NCBI RefSeq assembly: GCF_000183135.1
Contig: NC_014734.1
Coordinates: 744,001-808,000 of the forward strand
Length of the DNA stretch: 64,000 nucleotides
Direction: 5' to 3'
Source: Paludibacter propionicigenes WB4
GTDB taxonomy: Bacteria; Bacteroidota; Bacteroidia; Bacteroidales; Paludibacteraceae
Shown piece after piece: positions 17,197-26,099 of this stretch (the first letter of the stretch is position 1; each line of letters starts with the position of its first letter). A program made the position numbers and the translations under genes. The notes under the pieces were generated by a model. That model did no database searches. It saw nothing but the letters and a program-made list of their open reading frames with translations, and was not told the origin of the DNA.

Positions 17197-19641
17197 TTAT
17201 TTCTTTCCACTCTTTAGCCAGGCCATAAACATTTTCACCTCGGTGTAATCCAGAAATACATTCAGCATTTCGTAGATAGAACCGGTTTCAGCGCCTTTGC
17301 GAATGAGTTCCGAGGCTTTCTCGCGTTTTTCGGCTGTAATAAAGTCATTTATATCCAGTTCGCCTGTGATAACGTATTTTTCCAAATGACCTACAATGGT
17401 GGTTTTATTTAAATTGCGGGTAAAAGCTATTTCGTCAATTGTTTTGCCGTCCTTGTACATTGCCAGAGACATACGCATAGTTTCACCCACCGGTTTTTTC
17501 TCTTTTTTCTCCTTCGTCTTTTCCTTTTCGTCCATTAGCGACGAAAGATTGTTTTCTTTACAGTAGGAGAGAATTACATCCAAAAAAGCCTTGCCATATT
17601 TCTCTACTTTGGCAGGTCCAAAGCCGTTTATCCGAAGTAAATCTTTTTCGTTTTGAGGCAGATAATCCGACATTTCATTTAGCGTCTGACTTCCGGCCAC
17701 CAGGTAAATGGGTAAATCATTCGGTTCACAAATATGATTGCGAAGTAGCATTAACTTTCGGTATAACTCCGGTTGTCGCGTAGTGAGCTTTTGTTTTGAA
17801 CTGGTTTTAGCATAGGTATTTACGCTAAATTCAGGCAAAATAAATGTATTCTTCAGTGTAAAATAATCTTCTACCGTAAACCGCATCTTCAAACCTTTCT
17901 GTAAATAGCTTTTTTGAGCGATATTGGAGAAAACCATCTGAATCCCATCATTGTAATCGGCAGCATGCAGCTTGCTGTCTGTAACCGCAGGCGATTGACG
18001 CAGGGTTTCCTGCAGATTATTCATTTTCGGAATGAAAAAACCTATGGCAGCCGTAATGCGACTCTGCAAATGTTCTTCGTCCACCGGATATTGATCCATG
18101 ATTGTCACCAGCTGGTTTTGAAACTTCAGAGCTACTTCCTGTAATCCTTGCGTCTGACGAAGCAAATCATTGAGGTAATCCATCGTTTCGTCATTAAATG
18201 AAGATTTGACCTCGGAAGTTTCGGCAATTAATCGCGAGATTTGCCCCAACGCATTTTTAAAATCAAAAAGCTGCATCAGGATAAAGTTCCGATACATATT
18301 TCTGGATGCATTAAGCTGTATTTCAAGATCTTCAACCGGCAGTTTATTCCGTTCGTGCTCTACTATCTGACGATCATTCTGTATGCTGTTCGGGTTTATC
18401 TTGCTGAGTAACACCATGCCTTCCAACGACCGACAACGACTGAGCGCCACGTATACCTGACCCGATGCAAAAGCAGCTCCGGCATCGATTACAGCTTTGT
18501 CAAATGTCAATCCCTGACTTTTGTGAATGGTGATAGCCCACGCCAGTCGGAGGGGATATTGGATAAATTTGCCCAGTTCATGTTCTTCTATTTGCTTGGT
18601 GACGGGATTGGTGCTGTAACGAATGTTTTCCCATACTGCTTTTTTCAGCTCAATGCTATCAACATCATCAGGGCATTTTATTTCAATAAAATCATCGCTC
18701 ACGCTCTCTACCACTCCGATTTTTCCATTAAAAAAGCGTCGGGGTGTTTCCGTATCGTTCTTCAGAAACATCACTTTGGCACCAATCTTTAGTTCCAGCG
18801 CTTTTTCTGTAGGATAGCTTTTGTCCGGATATTCGCCTTCGATGGTGGCTTCGAGAGTATAGATTCTGCCTTTTATCTTGCTTAGTTCTTCGGCGTTTAT
18901 CTGATCGGCTTTGTAATTGTGCGTAGTCAGCGTTATGTAAGTATCATCGGCAGGTGGTACAAACAACGGATTATAACGGCTCTGAAGTAACTTCAGACTG
19001 GTGTCGGTCAAGCAGTTGTTTCGAACCTCATTCAGTATTCTGATAAAATCGGCATTCGTCTGACGGAAAATTTTGTCAAGTTCGATGTAAACCGGTTGCT
19101 GCTGCATGATGGCCTGACTGTGGAAAAAATACGGACTAGAATAATACTGACTCAGCATGCGCCATTCATCGTCCGATGCAACGGGCGAAAGTTGAAACAT
19201 ATCGCCAATAAATATCACCTGAACACCTCCGAAAGGTTCATTATTGCGGTATCGCACATGGCGCAGTATGGTATCTACCGAATCGAGTACATCGGCCCGC
19301 ACCATACTTATTTCATCGATAACTAGCAGTTCCAGCTCTTGCAACACCTTACGTCTGTTTCCCTGCATTTTCATCTTCTCTATCAGGTTTCGGCGTCCTT
19401 CGGGAGTAGGAATAAAAGGTGTGAAAGGCAGCTGAAAAAACGAGTGCATGGTAGTTCCACCCGCATTGATGGCGGCAACACCCGTGGGAGCCACTACCGC
19501 TATTTGTTTTTGAGTTTCTTTTTTCAGATTGTGCAGGAAGGTCGTTTTTCCGGTTCCGGCTTTCCCTGTCAGAAATATGGAACGATTGGTAAACAAAGCA
19601 AAATCATGAGCAAGTTGATAATAAGGAGAGGTATTTTCCAT
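17197..19641 (-). CDS. PIF1-like superfamily 1 helicase with HRDC and C-terminal HTH domain
   Basis: The 814-residue helicase has Walker A GKAGTGKT (26-33), APTGVAAINAGG, DEISM Walker B near residue 109, GDMFQLSPV, and the late helicase motif LAWAITIHKSQGLTFDKAVID followed by YVALSRCRSLEG. These are PIF1/RecD-type signatures, a 5'-3' DNA helicase. An HRDC domain (LPIYLVAGSQTLNEMSDYLP) lies at about residues 615-690. The C-terminus (MSLAMYKDGKTIDEIAFTRNLNKTTIVGHL) is a helicase-associated winged-helix/HTH_40 domain. This arrangement is common in Bacteroidota. A -7 box lies 31 bases before its ATG. Confidence 0.94.
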   Translation of the reverse strand: MENTSPYYQLAHDFALFTNRSIFLTGKAGTGKTTFLHNLKKETQKQIAVVAPTGVAAINAGGTTMHSFFQLPFTPFIPTPEGRRNLIEKMKMQGNRRKVLQELELLVIDEISMVRADVLDSVDTILRHVRYRNNEPFGGVQVIFIGDMFQLSPVASDDEWRMLSQYYSSPYFFHSQAIMQQQPVYIELDKIFRQTNADFIRILNEVRNNCLTDTSLKLLQSRYNPLFVPPADDTYITLTTHNYKADQINAEELSKIKGRIYTLEATIEGEYPDKSYPTEKALELKIGAKVMFLKNDTETPRRFFNGKIGVVESVSDDFIEIKCPDDVDSIELKKAVWENIRYSTNPVTKQIEEHELGKFIQYPLRLAWAITIHKSQGLTFDKAVIDAGAAFASGQVYVALSRCRSLEGMVLLSKINPNSIQNDRQIVEHERNKLPVEDLEIQLNASRNMYRNFILMQLFDFKNALGQISRLIAETSEVKSSFNDETMDYLNDLLRQTQGLQEVALKFQNQLVTIMDQYPVDEEHLQSRITAAIGFFIPKMNNLQETLRQSPAVTDSKLHAADYNDGIQMVFSNIAQKSYLQKGLKMRFTVEDYFTLKNTFILPEFSVNTYAKTSSKQKLTTRQPELYRKLMLLRNHICEPNDLPIYLVAGSQTLNEMSDYLPQNEKDLLRINGFGPAKVEKYGKAFLDVILSYCKENNLSSLMDEKEKTKEKKEKKPVGETMRMSLAMYKDGKTIDEIAFTRNLNKTTIVGHLEKYVITGELDINDFITAEKREKASELIRKGAETGSIYEMLNVFLDYTEVKMFMAWLKSGKK

Positions 19642-19671
19642 AGAGATATATTCAGGATCGTTTTACTTTTG

Positions 19672-19679
19672 CAAAAATA
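19672..19679 (-). promoter_or_regulatory. candidate -7 box for the PIF1-like helicase
   Basis: TATTTTTG on the minus strand, 31 bases before the start codon, fits TAnnTTTG. The -33 element is weak. Confidence 0.45.
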
Positions 19680-19798
19680 GATAAAACATATCAGAAATAA
19701 TTCGTTTTCAAGATGGAATATTATCGTTTCCGGTTGTAATTTCGGAAACGAGAATATCTTATTCATCTAAATTATAAAGCTATAGATTGAGTGATATT

Positions 19799-19829
19799 AA
19801 AAAAGGAAAGCAATTGCTTTCCTTTTTTT
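19799..19829. terminator. intrinsic terminator of the GH9 gene
   Basis: AAAAAAGGAAAGCAATTGCT continues into the complementary TTCC and T-run, a perfect 30-bp palindrome. It lies 10 bases after the minus-strand GH9 stop codon. Confidence 0.8.
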
Positions 19830-19838
19830 ATAAACTAT

Positions 19839-22373
19839 TTATTTTGCCAGATTTTTGAAAACCGACCCGAAGATTAAATAACTGGTATTTCCGGCAATGG
19901 TGCCTTCATTTTCTCCCCACAAAAATGGCCAGTCGTCGTAGTTTTCGAAGTGGTCAGGATTTCTGAATAATACCCCCGGAGCTACATTGCCCGGAATAGC
20001 AGAGAAATCTGCCCGGTTGTTACCATAAAAAACGGCTTTAGGACGCGTAGCACCCACTGTTGCCACAAACGAATAGTTGTGGTACGGATGGCAACCAAAC
20101 AACCAGTTGGATACTTTGTAGATATTGCTGCTATCTACAATATCAGGGAAATATTTGTTAGCAAAGCAAACGGTGGTTCCAAAGCTCAATAAAGCTCCAT
20201 TGCCGGCCCAGTTGCCCAAACCGATAGGTACTCCGTAAGGATTTTGTTTTTCAAGTCCTTTGATGTATTCGTTGTACTTTACAACGTAGGGGAGTAGCTT
20301 TTCTTTGTAGGCTGCATCCATGTGTGGAATAGCATCCAATGCAGTGAGCAGACCGAACGTTACGCCACGATCAAGCGCAGGCCATAAAAGTTCCTGAAAT
20401 TTATCAATGTATTGTTTCTCACCGGTTGCAATATACAGCTGAAGATTGGTGGCAACATCCGCCGATCCGAAACCTCCTCTGCGCGTAGTATTGTTCGGCT
20501 GTTTGGCTAATAATTCAGTCGCTTCTTTTTGCAATCTTTTCGACTGCTCCAACGCTCTTACCGACAAATCGTCGTTATACCCTTTCAAAGCACGACTTGC
20601 CGCGGCAAACATCGTTGCAGCCTGAAGATCGAGCTGTGGATTCCGGCTTGTAAATGCCCACATATCATCCTTCACACCACTCGAGCGACCGTCCTTGGCT
20701 ATTTCGTAAGGACCAAGGTTCGGATTATAAGGAAGGTTGTCTGTTAATGAAGCTGCATCGCCCAAATGATGGTAGTTATCAAGTACAGAATTAGAAAGCG
20801 TTTGTGCCATGTGCCCAATTTTTTCTGCCTGAGCAACCAAGTTCAATGTTCCGTGCTCAATAAACTGCAACACGTCAGGCGTTCCATCCGGACGATGAAG
20901 ATCGACATAACGGTGTTGCTCATCTACGAAAGTCTCATCGCGCATGGGTTTGAAATATTCCCATGTTTGTACAAAATTTTCCACAACGCTAATGTTCGAT
21001 CCTGTTTCGATATCAAAATCGCCTGCATCGAAAAAGCCGCCTACGTTTAATCCGGGAATCAGTTCCAGCGCTTTATACTTGGTGTCGGTAGTAGGACCCT
21101 GAGAGTGAAGGTCGAAGTGATCGGTGTTAGGCGGAGCCTGCAGATAACCATCCTTAAAAGGTTCGCCATGCCATACCCTGTAACCTTCTTTTACATACAT
21201 ATGATCCATGTGTATCGGAATCCACACATCGCTGGTAGCATCGGTTATCCAGTTATAAACACTGTTGTCAATTAAGAAATTATTGGTTTTAGTGTTGCCA
21301 TACTGAATATAGTAGATGCCCGGAGTCTTTACGGACGAAAAATCGAACTTCACATAGTGGTATTTATAATAGTTACCCCACGATACCACATTGCCGCTAA
21401 ACACCTCAGAAGCAGTTCCTTTTTCGTCTATTTTATACAACGATGCCTTTGCAAGCGGTTTATCGTTCTTATCGAGTTCGATAACCGATACTTTGGGTTG
21501 CGCTGGAATGTAACCCACCTGCGATAAACCAATATTCGGTTCGCGTATCCAACCCTTGATGGCATTAGGTTCAACGATCCAACTCAAAACCTTACCGGTC
21601 TTACCTGCCGGAAGTAAACTACGAACTACATACCATCCGTTTTGCGCCAGCATGCGGCCGTCGAAAAGCATAAGATCAGCATCCGACGAAGTGATTTTCA
21701 CCAAACGACCGGGTTCATCGGGAGCCAGCAGTAAAGTATGACCTGTTTCCAGCGGAAGCGGATCGACAAATTTGCCGGTACCTCTGTCATCGGCAGTTAC
21801 ATACCCTTTGTATTGCTTAATTTTCTCACTGTTAGGCTTTGTTGTAGTGTTACTTACCGCATAACGGGGAAAACGATTGAAGCGTCCATCCATTAAATAA
21901 GTCTTAGCCCAGTATTGCGAGGGTAGAAATTCCAGATTAAATCCGGCTTTACCTTCGAGAGATTTCGGAACCGGTTTATCAAGGTAAACTGCGATTTCTA
22001 CAGCTTTACCTTTGGCAGTAACCACTACGCGCGAATCAAAGTCGAAATCTTTGTACCGTAGCGAAACCTCTATAGAGTTAGCGGCTTTGTCAACCTTACG
22101 GTTGGATACGGCCGGGACCAAGTCCCACTGCTCGGGAGTGTTGGAAAGCCTTATTGCACCGCCTTGTGCTGTTCTTACACCGTGGTGGATCAATTCGATG
22201 CCGGCATTCTTCTCATCGTTAAAGCCTCCACTAAAAATGTTGCTGTATGCTAAAACATTGACTCCTTGTGTCTCGAAATAGTCGAGATCATTGAGTTTCA
22301 ATTCCTGACCCGAAACAGAGTTGAATACAGGCAGTAGTAGCATAGCAGCTGATAAAAATGTTGATTTTCTCAT
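19839..22373 (-). CDS. glycoside hydrolase family 9 enzyme (cellulase type), secreted
   Basis: The 844-residue protein has a signal peptide (LSAAMLLLPVFNSVSGQ). After about 270 residues of beta-rich N-terminal region comes the cellulase Ig-like domain (IGLSQVGYIPAQPKVSVIELD), and then the GH9 (alpha/alpha)6 barrel. The catalytic base motif is GGFFDAGDFD near residue 447. The C-terminal part holds CHPYHNYSFVATVG and WGENEGTIAGN, where the acid Glu is expected. GH9 enzymes cleave beta-glucans such as cellulose or xyloglucan backbones. It stands alone, with no SusC/D pair nearby. A -7 box and a small hairpin precede it. Confidence 0.88.
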   Translation of the reverse strand: MRKSTFLSAAMLLLPVFNSVSGQELKLNDLDYFETQGVNVLAYSNIFSGGFNDEKNAGIELIHHGVRTAQGGAIRLSNTPEQWDLVPAVSNRKVDKAANSIEVSLRYKDFDFDSRVVVTAKGKAVEIAVYLDKPVPKSLEGKAGFNLEFLPSQYWAKTYLMDGRFNRFPRYAVSNTTTKPNSEKIKQYKGYVTADDRGTGKFVDPLPLETGHTLLLAPDEPGRLVKITSSDADLMLFDGRMLAQNGWYVVRSLLPAGKTGKVLSWIVEPNAIKGWIREPNIGLSQVGYIPAQPKVSVIELDKNDKPLAKASLYKIDEKGTASEVFSGNVVSWGNYYKYHYVKFDFSSVKTPGIYYIQYGNTKTNNFLIDNSVYNWITDATSDVWIPIHMDHMYVKEGYRVWHGEPFKDGYLQAPPNTDHFDLHSQGPTTDTKYKALELIPGLNVGGFFDAGDFDIETGSNISVVENFVQTWEYFKPMRDETFVDEQHRYVDLHRPDGTPDVLQFIEHGTLNLVAQAEKIGHMAQTLSNSVLDNYHHLGDAASLTDNLPYNPNLGPYEIAKDGRSSGVKDDMWAFTSRNPQLDLQAATMFAAASRALKGYNDDLSVRALEQSKRLQKEATELLAKQPNNTTRRGGFGSADVATNLQLYIATGEKQYIDKFQELLWPALDRGVTFGLLTALDAIPHMDAAYKEKLLPYVVKYNEYIKGLEKQNPYGVPIGLGNWAGNGALLSFGTTVCFANKYFPDIVDSSNIYKVSNWLFGCHPYHNYSFVATVGATRPKAVFYGNNRADFSAIPGNVAPGVLFRNPDHFENYDDWPFLWGENEGTIAGNTSYLIFGSVFKNLAK

Positions 22374-22479
22374 GCTGATAAAAGATTAATATATGTATTG
22401 TGTGATTTTAGATTCAGCTTCCGGTGTAGTTCCGCTTACCGGAACTCAGAGCTAACCTTGACAGTCTGTAAAGCCCTGA

Positions 22480-22487
22480 CAAATATA
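22480..22487 (-). promoter_or_regulatory. candidate -7 box for the GH9 gene
   Basis: TATATTTG on the minus strand would give a 5' leader of about 100 bases. That leader contains the hairpin TTCCGG...CCGGAA at 22420-22443. The -33 region is unclear. Confidence 0.4.
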
Positions 22488-22644
22488 ATCATTAATATCC
22501 ATATATAATCTTTTGAACTAATCATGCATGCCCTAAACAGGAGAGATATTTTAATATCATCAGGGTTTTCATTTGAAAGTTGCGTAAATTGCTATTTTAA
22601 CTGTAGTGGATTTAGTTGATTAATCCTACTTTATTAGGAGAGCA

Positions 22645-22875
22645 TATAGATTTCATCCAACTTGACGCGGGGATTGACCTTGTCCGGTGAGCCGAAAAAC
22701 AAGGAAGGGAAGCGTAAAAATACCCACTGTTTGACGACCGTAGGGAGGAGTTTGGGTATTTTAGCTTTCCGACCGTCAGTTTTTCGAGTAAAGCGGACAA
22801 AGTCTTGAACTTTTTTGCTTCGTTTTTTGGTTCAAGCTAAAAAATGAAGTGGGGTTTGGGGTAAAACCCCAATCA
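22645..22875. repeat. long interspersed repeat R1, copy 1
   Basis: About 230 bp match 61089-61337 nearly throughout, including CCTTGTCCG, ACAAAGTCTTGAACTTTTTT, CGTTTTTTGGTTCAAG and the terminal GGGGTAAAACCCC hairpin. I see no credible gene in it. It occupies most of the gap between the GH9 and DoxX genes, with R2 on the other side of DoxX. Confidence 0.85.
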
Positions 22876-22909
22876 GAAAACTATGCTATTTTATAGATAC
22901 AATGCGGAT

Positions 22910-23281
22910 TTACTTAGTCTCAGCGTTTAACTTGTGGTAGTAAATATATGAAACTGCCAGTATTCCCAATATAATCAGGGGGAAAAAAGTCTGTCCGTTG
23001 ATTCCGTCAACAGCTCCGTGGCTGATAGTGGCAAAGATAAAATCAAACGCAAACCCTGCATAAGCCCATTCTTTTACCCGTTTGGGAACCAGCGGAATAA
23101 TCAGTGCCAGTACGCCCAGTACTTTACAAACCACCAATGCATTTCCGAAGTATTCGGGATATCCCAGATGTCTGATTCCTTCTTTTGCCAATTCCGATTG
23201 CCAGGTCAATGCCGGCATCAAACCTTCAAATAAAGCGATAAATATTGTCGCTGTCCAAAAAAATACTTTTTCTTTTTTCAT
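22910..23281 (-). CDS. DoxX-like small membrane protein
   Basis: The 123-residue protein has four hydrophobic segments (about 5-25, 45-65, 70-90, 100-117). It has the DoxX-like layout, with GLMPALTWQSELAKEGIRHLGYPEYFGNALVVCKVLGVLALI. Members are often near redox enzymes and their function is not settled. It is encoded between two long repeats, R1 and R2. Confidence 0.8.
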   Translation of the reverse strand: MKKEKVFFWTATIFIALFEGLMPALTWQSELAKEGIRHLGYPEYFGNALVVCKVLGVLALIIPLVPKRVKEWAYAGFAFDFIFATISHGAVDGINGQTFFPLIILGILAVSYIYYHKLNAETK

Positions 23282-23294
23282 ATTCTATAGTTTT

Positions 23295-23527
23295 TAAGTA
23301 AATGATAATTATTGTTGGTATGTTTTTTTGTCACATAGTTCACATTAGTTTTAAATCGGAGATATAAGGACTAAGAACACATAGTACTATCCCGAATACG
23401 GGATAATTTCAGACTGAGCAAGAGTATCGTGAGATACTCTTACTATGTGACCTAAGTCTTTTTCTCTCAATTGATTTCTATGTGTTCTACTGTGATAAAA
23501 TATATCATTAAATATTAGTAACTACTT
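23295..23527. repeat. long interspersed repeat R2, copy 1
   Basis: The 233 bp align without large gaps to 61571-61803. Inside are nested inverted repeats: GTCACATAGT with ACTATGTGAC, ACACATAG with CTATGTGT, TATCCCGAATACGGGATA, and AGAGTATC with GATACTCT. A truncated left end recurs near 29061-29095. It fills the gap between the DoxX gene and the first DHFR-like gene. Confidence 0.85.
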
Positions 23528-23554
23528 AAATTGCCTGTTGTGATAGTATTTCAT

Positions 23555-24121
23555 TTATAATTTTGCGTAATGAAGCGCTATTACGCCGTTATCAAACGTT
23601 CTGGTTTCTACCAGAGTCAACAGAACAGTTTCAGTTATATCCTTAAACAATGGTACACCCTGACCTAACAAAACAGGATTTACAAAAATCCAGAATTCAT
23701 CAACCACACCCATTTTCAACAACGAGTTTGATGCCGATGGACTTCCAAAAATGATTATATTCTTTCCATCCTGCTGTTTTATTCTATTGATGTTTTCCGC
23801 GATATTTTCGCCGAAGACTCTTGTATTATGCAGTCCGGTTTCTTTAATTGTCCTTGACAAAACAATCTTTGACACATTATTATACCATTGGGAGTGTTCA
23901 ATATCGTGTTTCGTGGCAGTTGGTTTATCAGCCGCAGTTGGCCAATAGCTCTCCATCATTTCGTAAGTTACACGTCCGTATAGAGCGGTGTCAGCCCGGT
24001 CGGTCATGGTGCCTACAAAGTCAAAAATAGCTTCATCCACTTTTATCCAGTTCATTTCTCCATTTAGTCCTGCCACAAAGCCATCAAGCGATGTATGCAT
24101 AAAGAATATCAGCTTTCTCAT
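23555..24121 (-). CDS. dihydrofolate reductase family protein (RibD C-terminal domain), first of two
   Basis: The 188-residue protein has the RibD-C/DHFR-like fold: RKLIFFMHTSLDGFVAG, ALYGRVTYEMMESYWP, KIVLSRTIKETG, IIIFGSPSASNSLLKMGVVDEFWIFVNPVLLGQGVPLF. Such stand-alone proteins are predicted NADPH-dependent reductases with unknown substrates. A second, clearly divergent relative is encoded 200 bases upstream in the same orientation. Confidence 0.9.
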   Translation of the reverse strand: MRKLIFFMHTSLDGFVAGLNGEMNWIKVDEAIFDFVGTMTDRADTALYGRVTYEMMESYWPTAADKPTATKHDIEHSQWYNNVSKIVLSRTIKETGLHNTRVFGENIAENINRIKQQDGKNIIIFGSPSASNSLLKMGVVDEFWIFVNPVLLGQGVPLFKDITETVLLTLVETRTFDNGVIALHYAKL

Positions 24122-24204
24122 TTCATAAATATATTATTTTGAAATGAAACAACTAAAAATTATTTTTTGTTCTGAATCCGGAATTGGGGAGGAGATAGGC
24201 AGGA

Positions 24205-24320
24205 GCAAAACTGCCGGAATGCACGTCAGTTAGCCCATGCCCATAGATACTCTGTTTGTGGATTTTTGCAAAAGCTTTGGTTCCTGCCCGCATTAATAGT
24301 AGATGTGTTGGCGGTTCTTA
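24205..24320. repeat. cassette-like junction sequence, copy 1
   Basis: On the minus strand, just after the stop of the 24322 gene, come CCGCCAACACATC and, about 60 bases later, GGGCTAACTGACGTGCATTC followed by CGGCAGTTTTGCTCCTGCC. Closely related strings occur after the next two upstream genes (25312-25372 and 26100-26222). Confidence 0.55.
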
Positions 24321-24321
24321 T

Positions 24322-24873
24322 TTATTCTCGTATCGGCTCATAATAAAATACAGTTGCACCGGAGTCGAGTGTTTTTGTCTTAATGAGTTTCAACATGATT
24401 CTGTCTTTTATTTGGTCAAACAGTCTTAGGCCTTTCCCTTCAATGATAGGGTGTACACAAATTTGAAATTCGTCAATTAGATTACTGTTTAAGAGTTGAA
24501 TAATCAAACTCCGACTTCCTACCAAAATATCCTTTCCCGATTGCTGTTTGAGTTCAAAAACTTTATCGTTAAGTGGGCTATCTGAAAGTTTTGCACTATT
24601 CCAGTTTGTTTCCTTCAGTGTGTTGGAAAAAACAAGTTTTGGAATTCTGTCTATTAAAATTGCAAAGTCGTCCATTGATTTTTCACCAGAAGGATTTTCC
24701 AATACTGTTTTCCAGAACTGCATAAGTTCGTAAGTTGTCCGTCCATACAAAACAACTCCTGTATTATCAAGTAGGTCAGAATAATGTTGATGTAAATCTT
24801 CACTAGCTATGCCGGTTGTATGATCGCAAACACCGTCAAGTGTCATATTGAACGCTGCAATTACTTTTCTCAT
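24322..24873 (-). CDS. dihydrofolate reductase family protein (RibD C-terminal domain), second of two
   Basis: The 183-residue protein has the same fold as its downstream neighbour (RKVIAAFNMTLDGVCDHT, VVLYGRTTYELMQFW, LVFSNTLKETNWNSAKL, DEFQICVHPIIEGKGLRLF), but the two diverge strongly. They are unlikely to be a recent tandem duplication. Both are followed on the minus strand by repeat-rich spacers. It is predicted to be a cytosolic reductase with unknown substrate. Confidence 0.9.
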   Translation of the reverse strand: MRKVIAAFNMTLDGVCDHTTGIASEDLHQHYSDLLDNTGVVLYGRTTYELMQFWKTVLENPSGEKSMDDFAILIDRIPKLVFSNTLKETNWNSAKLSDSPLNDKVFELKQQSGKDILVGSRSLIIQLLNSNLIDEFQICVHPIIEGKGLRLFDQIKDRIMLKLIKTKTLDSGATVFYYEPIRE

Positions 24874-24931
24874 GCTGTAATTTTAGTTATCTGTCTCCAA
24901 TAGCGTAAATACTCCATCTTCCGATGTTTGG

Positions 24932-25014
24932 CATAGCGTCCCGCTATGTCAAAGTTAGAAGGAAAGCTTTTGCTTTCCATATTACATTTTTGATATGCAA
25001 GGCAAGAGCCTTGC
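24932..25014. repeat. three consecutive short hairpins
   Basis: CATAGCG/CGCTATG (24932-24948), GGAAAGC/GCTTTCC (24961-24978) and GCAAGGC/GCCTTGC (24997-25014) follow one another with 12-18 base gaps. The three stems differ in sequence but have the same size. Confidence 0.65.
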
Positions 25015-25098
25015 TTTTAGCACAACGAAATCTGGAGACTTCGCCAAACTCAATGCCGCCAAACTACGCCAAACAAGGGTAAGATGATCGTCTTCTCG

Positions 25099-25263
25099 TC
25101 AAGCTGTTTTTCTCTTTTTAATCTGTGAGATAAATCCAACTAAAATTATGATTCCGGAGGAAATAATGGATACGTTTATTTCTCCTTTTTTATAAATCAA
25201 TAACGAACCAATAATCCAAAGAATTGCTGCTATAGAAAAAAGTATTAATGTTTTTCTTTTCAT
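25099..25263 (-). CDS. small two-helix membrane protein, 54 residues
   Basis: The frame is MKRKTLILFSIAAILWIIGS, then LLIYKKGEINVSIISSGIII and LVGFISQIKKRKTA. Two hydrophobic helices (about 5-24 and 32-47) are bracketed by Lys/Arg-rich ends, a convincing membrane hairpin with positive-inside charges. I do not recognise a family. It lies in line with the minus-strand genes of this accessory region, with a TATATCAAATATG start context. Confidence 0.6.
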   Translation of the reverse strand: MKRKTLILFSIAAILWIIGSLLIYKKGEINVSIISSGIIILVGFISQIKKRKTA

Positions 25264-25311
25264 ATTTGATATATTTTTAAGTTTTTAGTCGTAAATATAT
25301 TTTTAGTCAAT

Positions 25312-25372
25312 GCCGGAATGCACGTCAGCCAGCCAATGAACAAAGACGCGTGTTAGCGGCTGGACTTGATGT
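25312..25372. repeat. cassette-like junction sequence, copy 2
   Basis: On the minus strand this reads CCAGCCGCTAACACGCGTC and then GGCTGGCTGACGTGCATTCC, close to the junction after the 24322 gene. CCAGCC and GGCTGG can pair. It lies between the YcxB-like gene and the 54-residue membrane gene. Confidence 0.55.
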
Positions 25373-25407
25373 TTATAGTCGTTTCTATTGTTTTATAAGC
25401 TGTTCAA

Positions 25408-25980
25408 TTAATGAATTCTTTTTATTTTAAAATTTGTCTGAACTAAATTCAGAAGTATCTTATAATTGTCTGAAAATGATTCATTATTTTCAAATGCATA
25501 ATATGCCTTTAATAATTTGTAGTCAAATAGAATAAGATGATTTTTATAAAGATAGCAGCATTTAAAGTCTTTCCATTTGTATTTTATATCCTTATCATTA
25601 TCGCTATATGACATTCCATCTTTATCAATTTCATAATTCGATTTAAAATCAATCGATTCATATTTCTCGCACAATGCTTGAGTTTTCATTTGAAACTCTT
25701 TTTTTATACGTTTTAAATTGAAATATACGACAATCACTAAGAAAACGAGAAGAGCGGATATAACAAAAAGAAAAGTACTGTTAATACCAATTCGATTAAA
25801 GAAAATACCAATTATTATAAACGTCAATGCTAAAATTAGTGTTCTGACATGTTCTTTTCTAATGAGTTTGGCGTTTATTTCCATTATTATTTCAGAACTT
25901 CTAATAAACGACTGTTTGTCAAATGGTTTGTTTAGTATTATAATTTTCTCATTTTCTATATGTTCCATTTCTATGTTCAT
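25408..25980 (-). CDS. YcxB-like membrane protein
   Basis: The 190-residue protein has a soluble N-terminus, then two closely spaced membrane helices (near residues 46-90: LILALTFIIIGIFF, FLFVISALLVFLVIVVYF). A C-terminal PH-like region follows (YEIDKDGMSYSDNDKDIKYKWKDFKCCYLYKNHLILFDYKLLKAYYAFE). That C-terminal pattern fits YcxB-type proteins, whose role is unknown. The ATG giving MNIEMEHIENE is used, because the longer frame begins with a GTG. Confidence 0.7.
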   Translation of the reverse strand: MNIEMEHIENEKIIILNKPFDKQSFIRSSEIIMEINAKLIRKEHVRTLILALTFIIIGIFFNRIGINSTFLFVISALLVFLVIVVYFNLKRIKKEFQMKTQALCEKYESIDFKSNYEIDKDGMSYSDNDKDIKYKWKDFKCCYLYKNHLILFDYKLLKAYYAFENNESFSDNYKILLNLVQTNFKIKRIH

Positions 25981-26099
25981 GTGATTAGTCACTGTTTTTC
26001 TTTCTCAAATCAAGTTCTTAATGATAATTTCGTCTTTGTTTTATATTTCTATTTCCCAAATAAAGAGTGTTCAAAACTTCTATACCTTTTTTCTATGCT

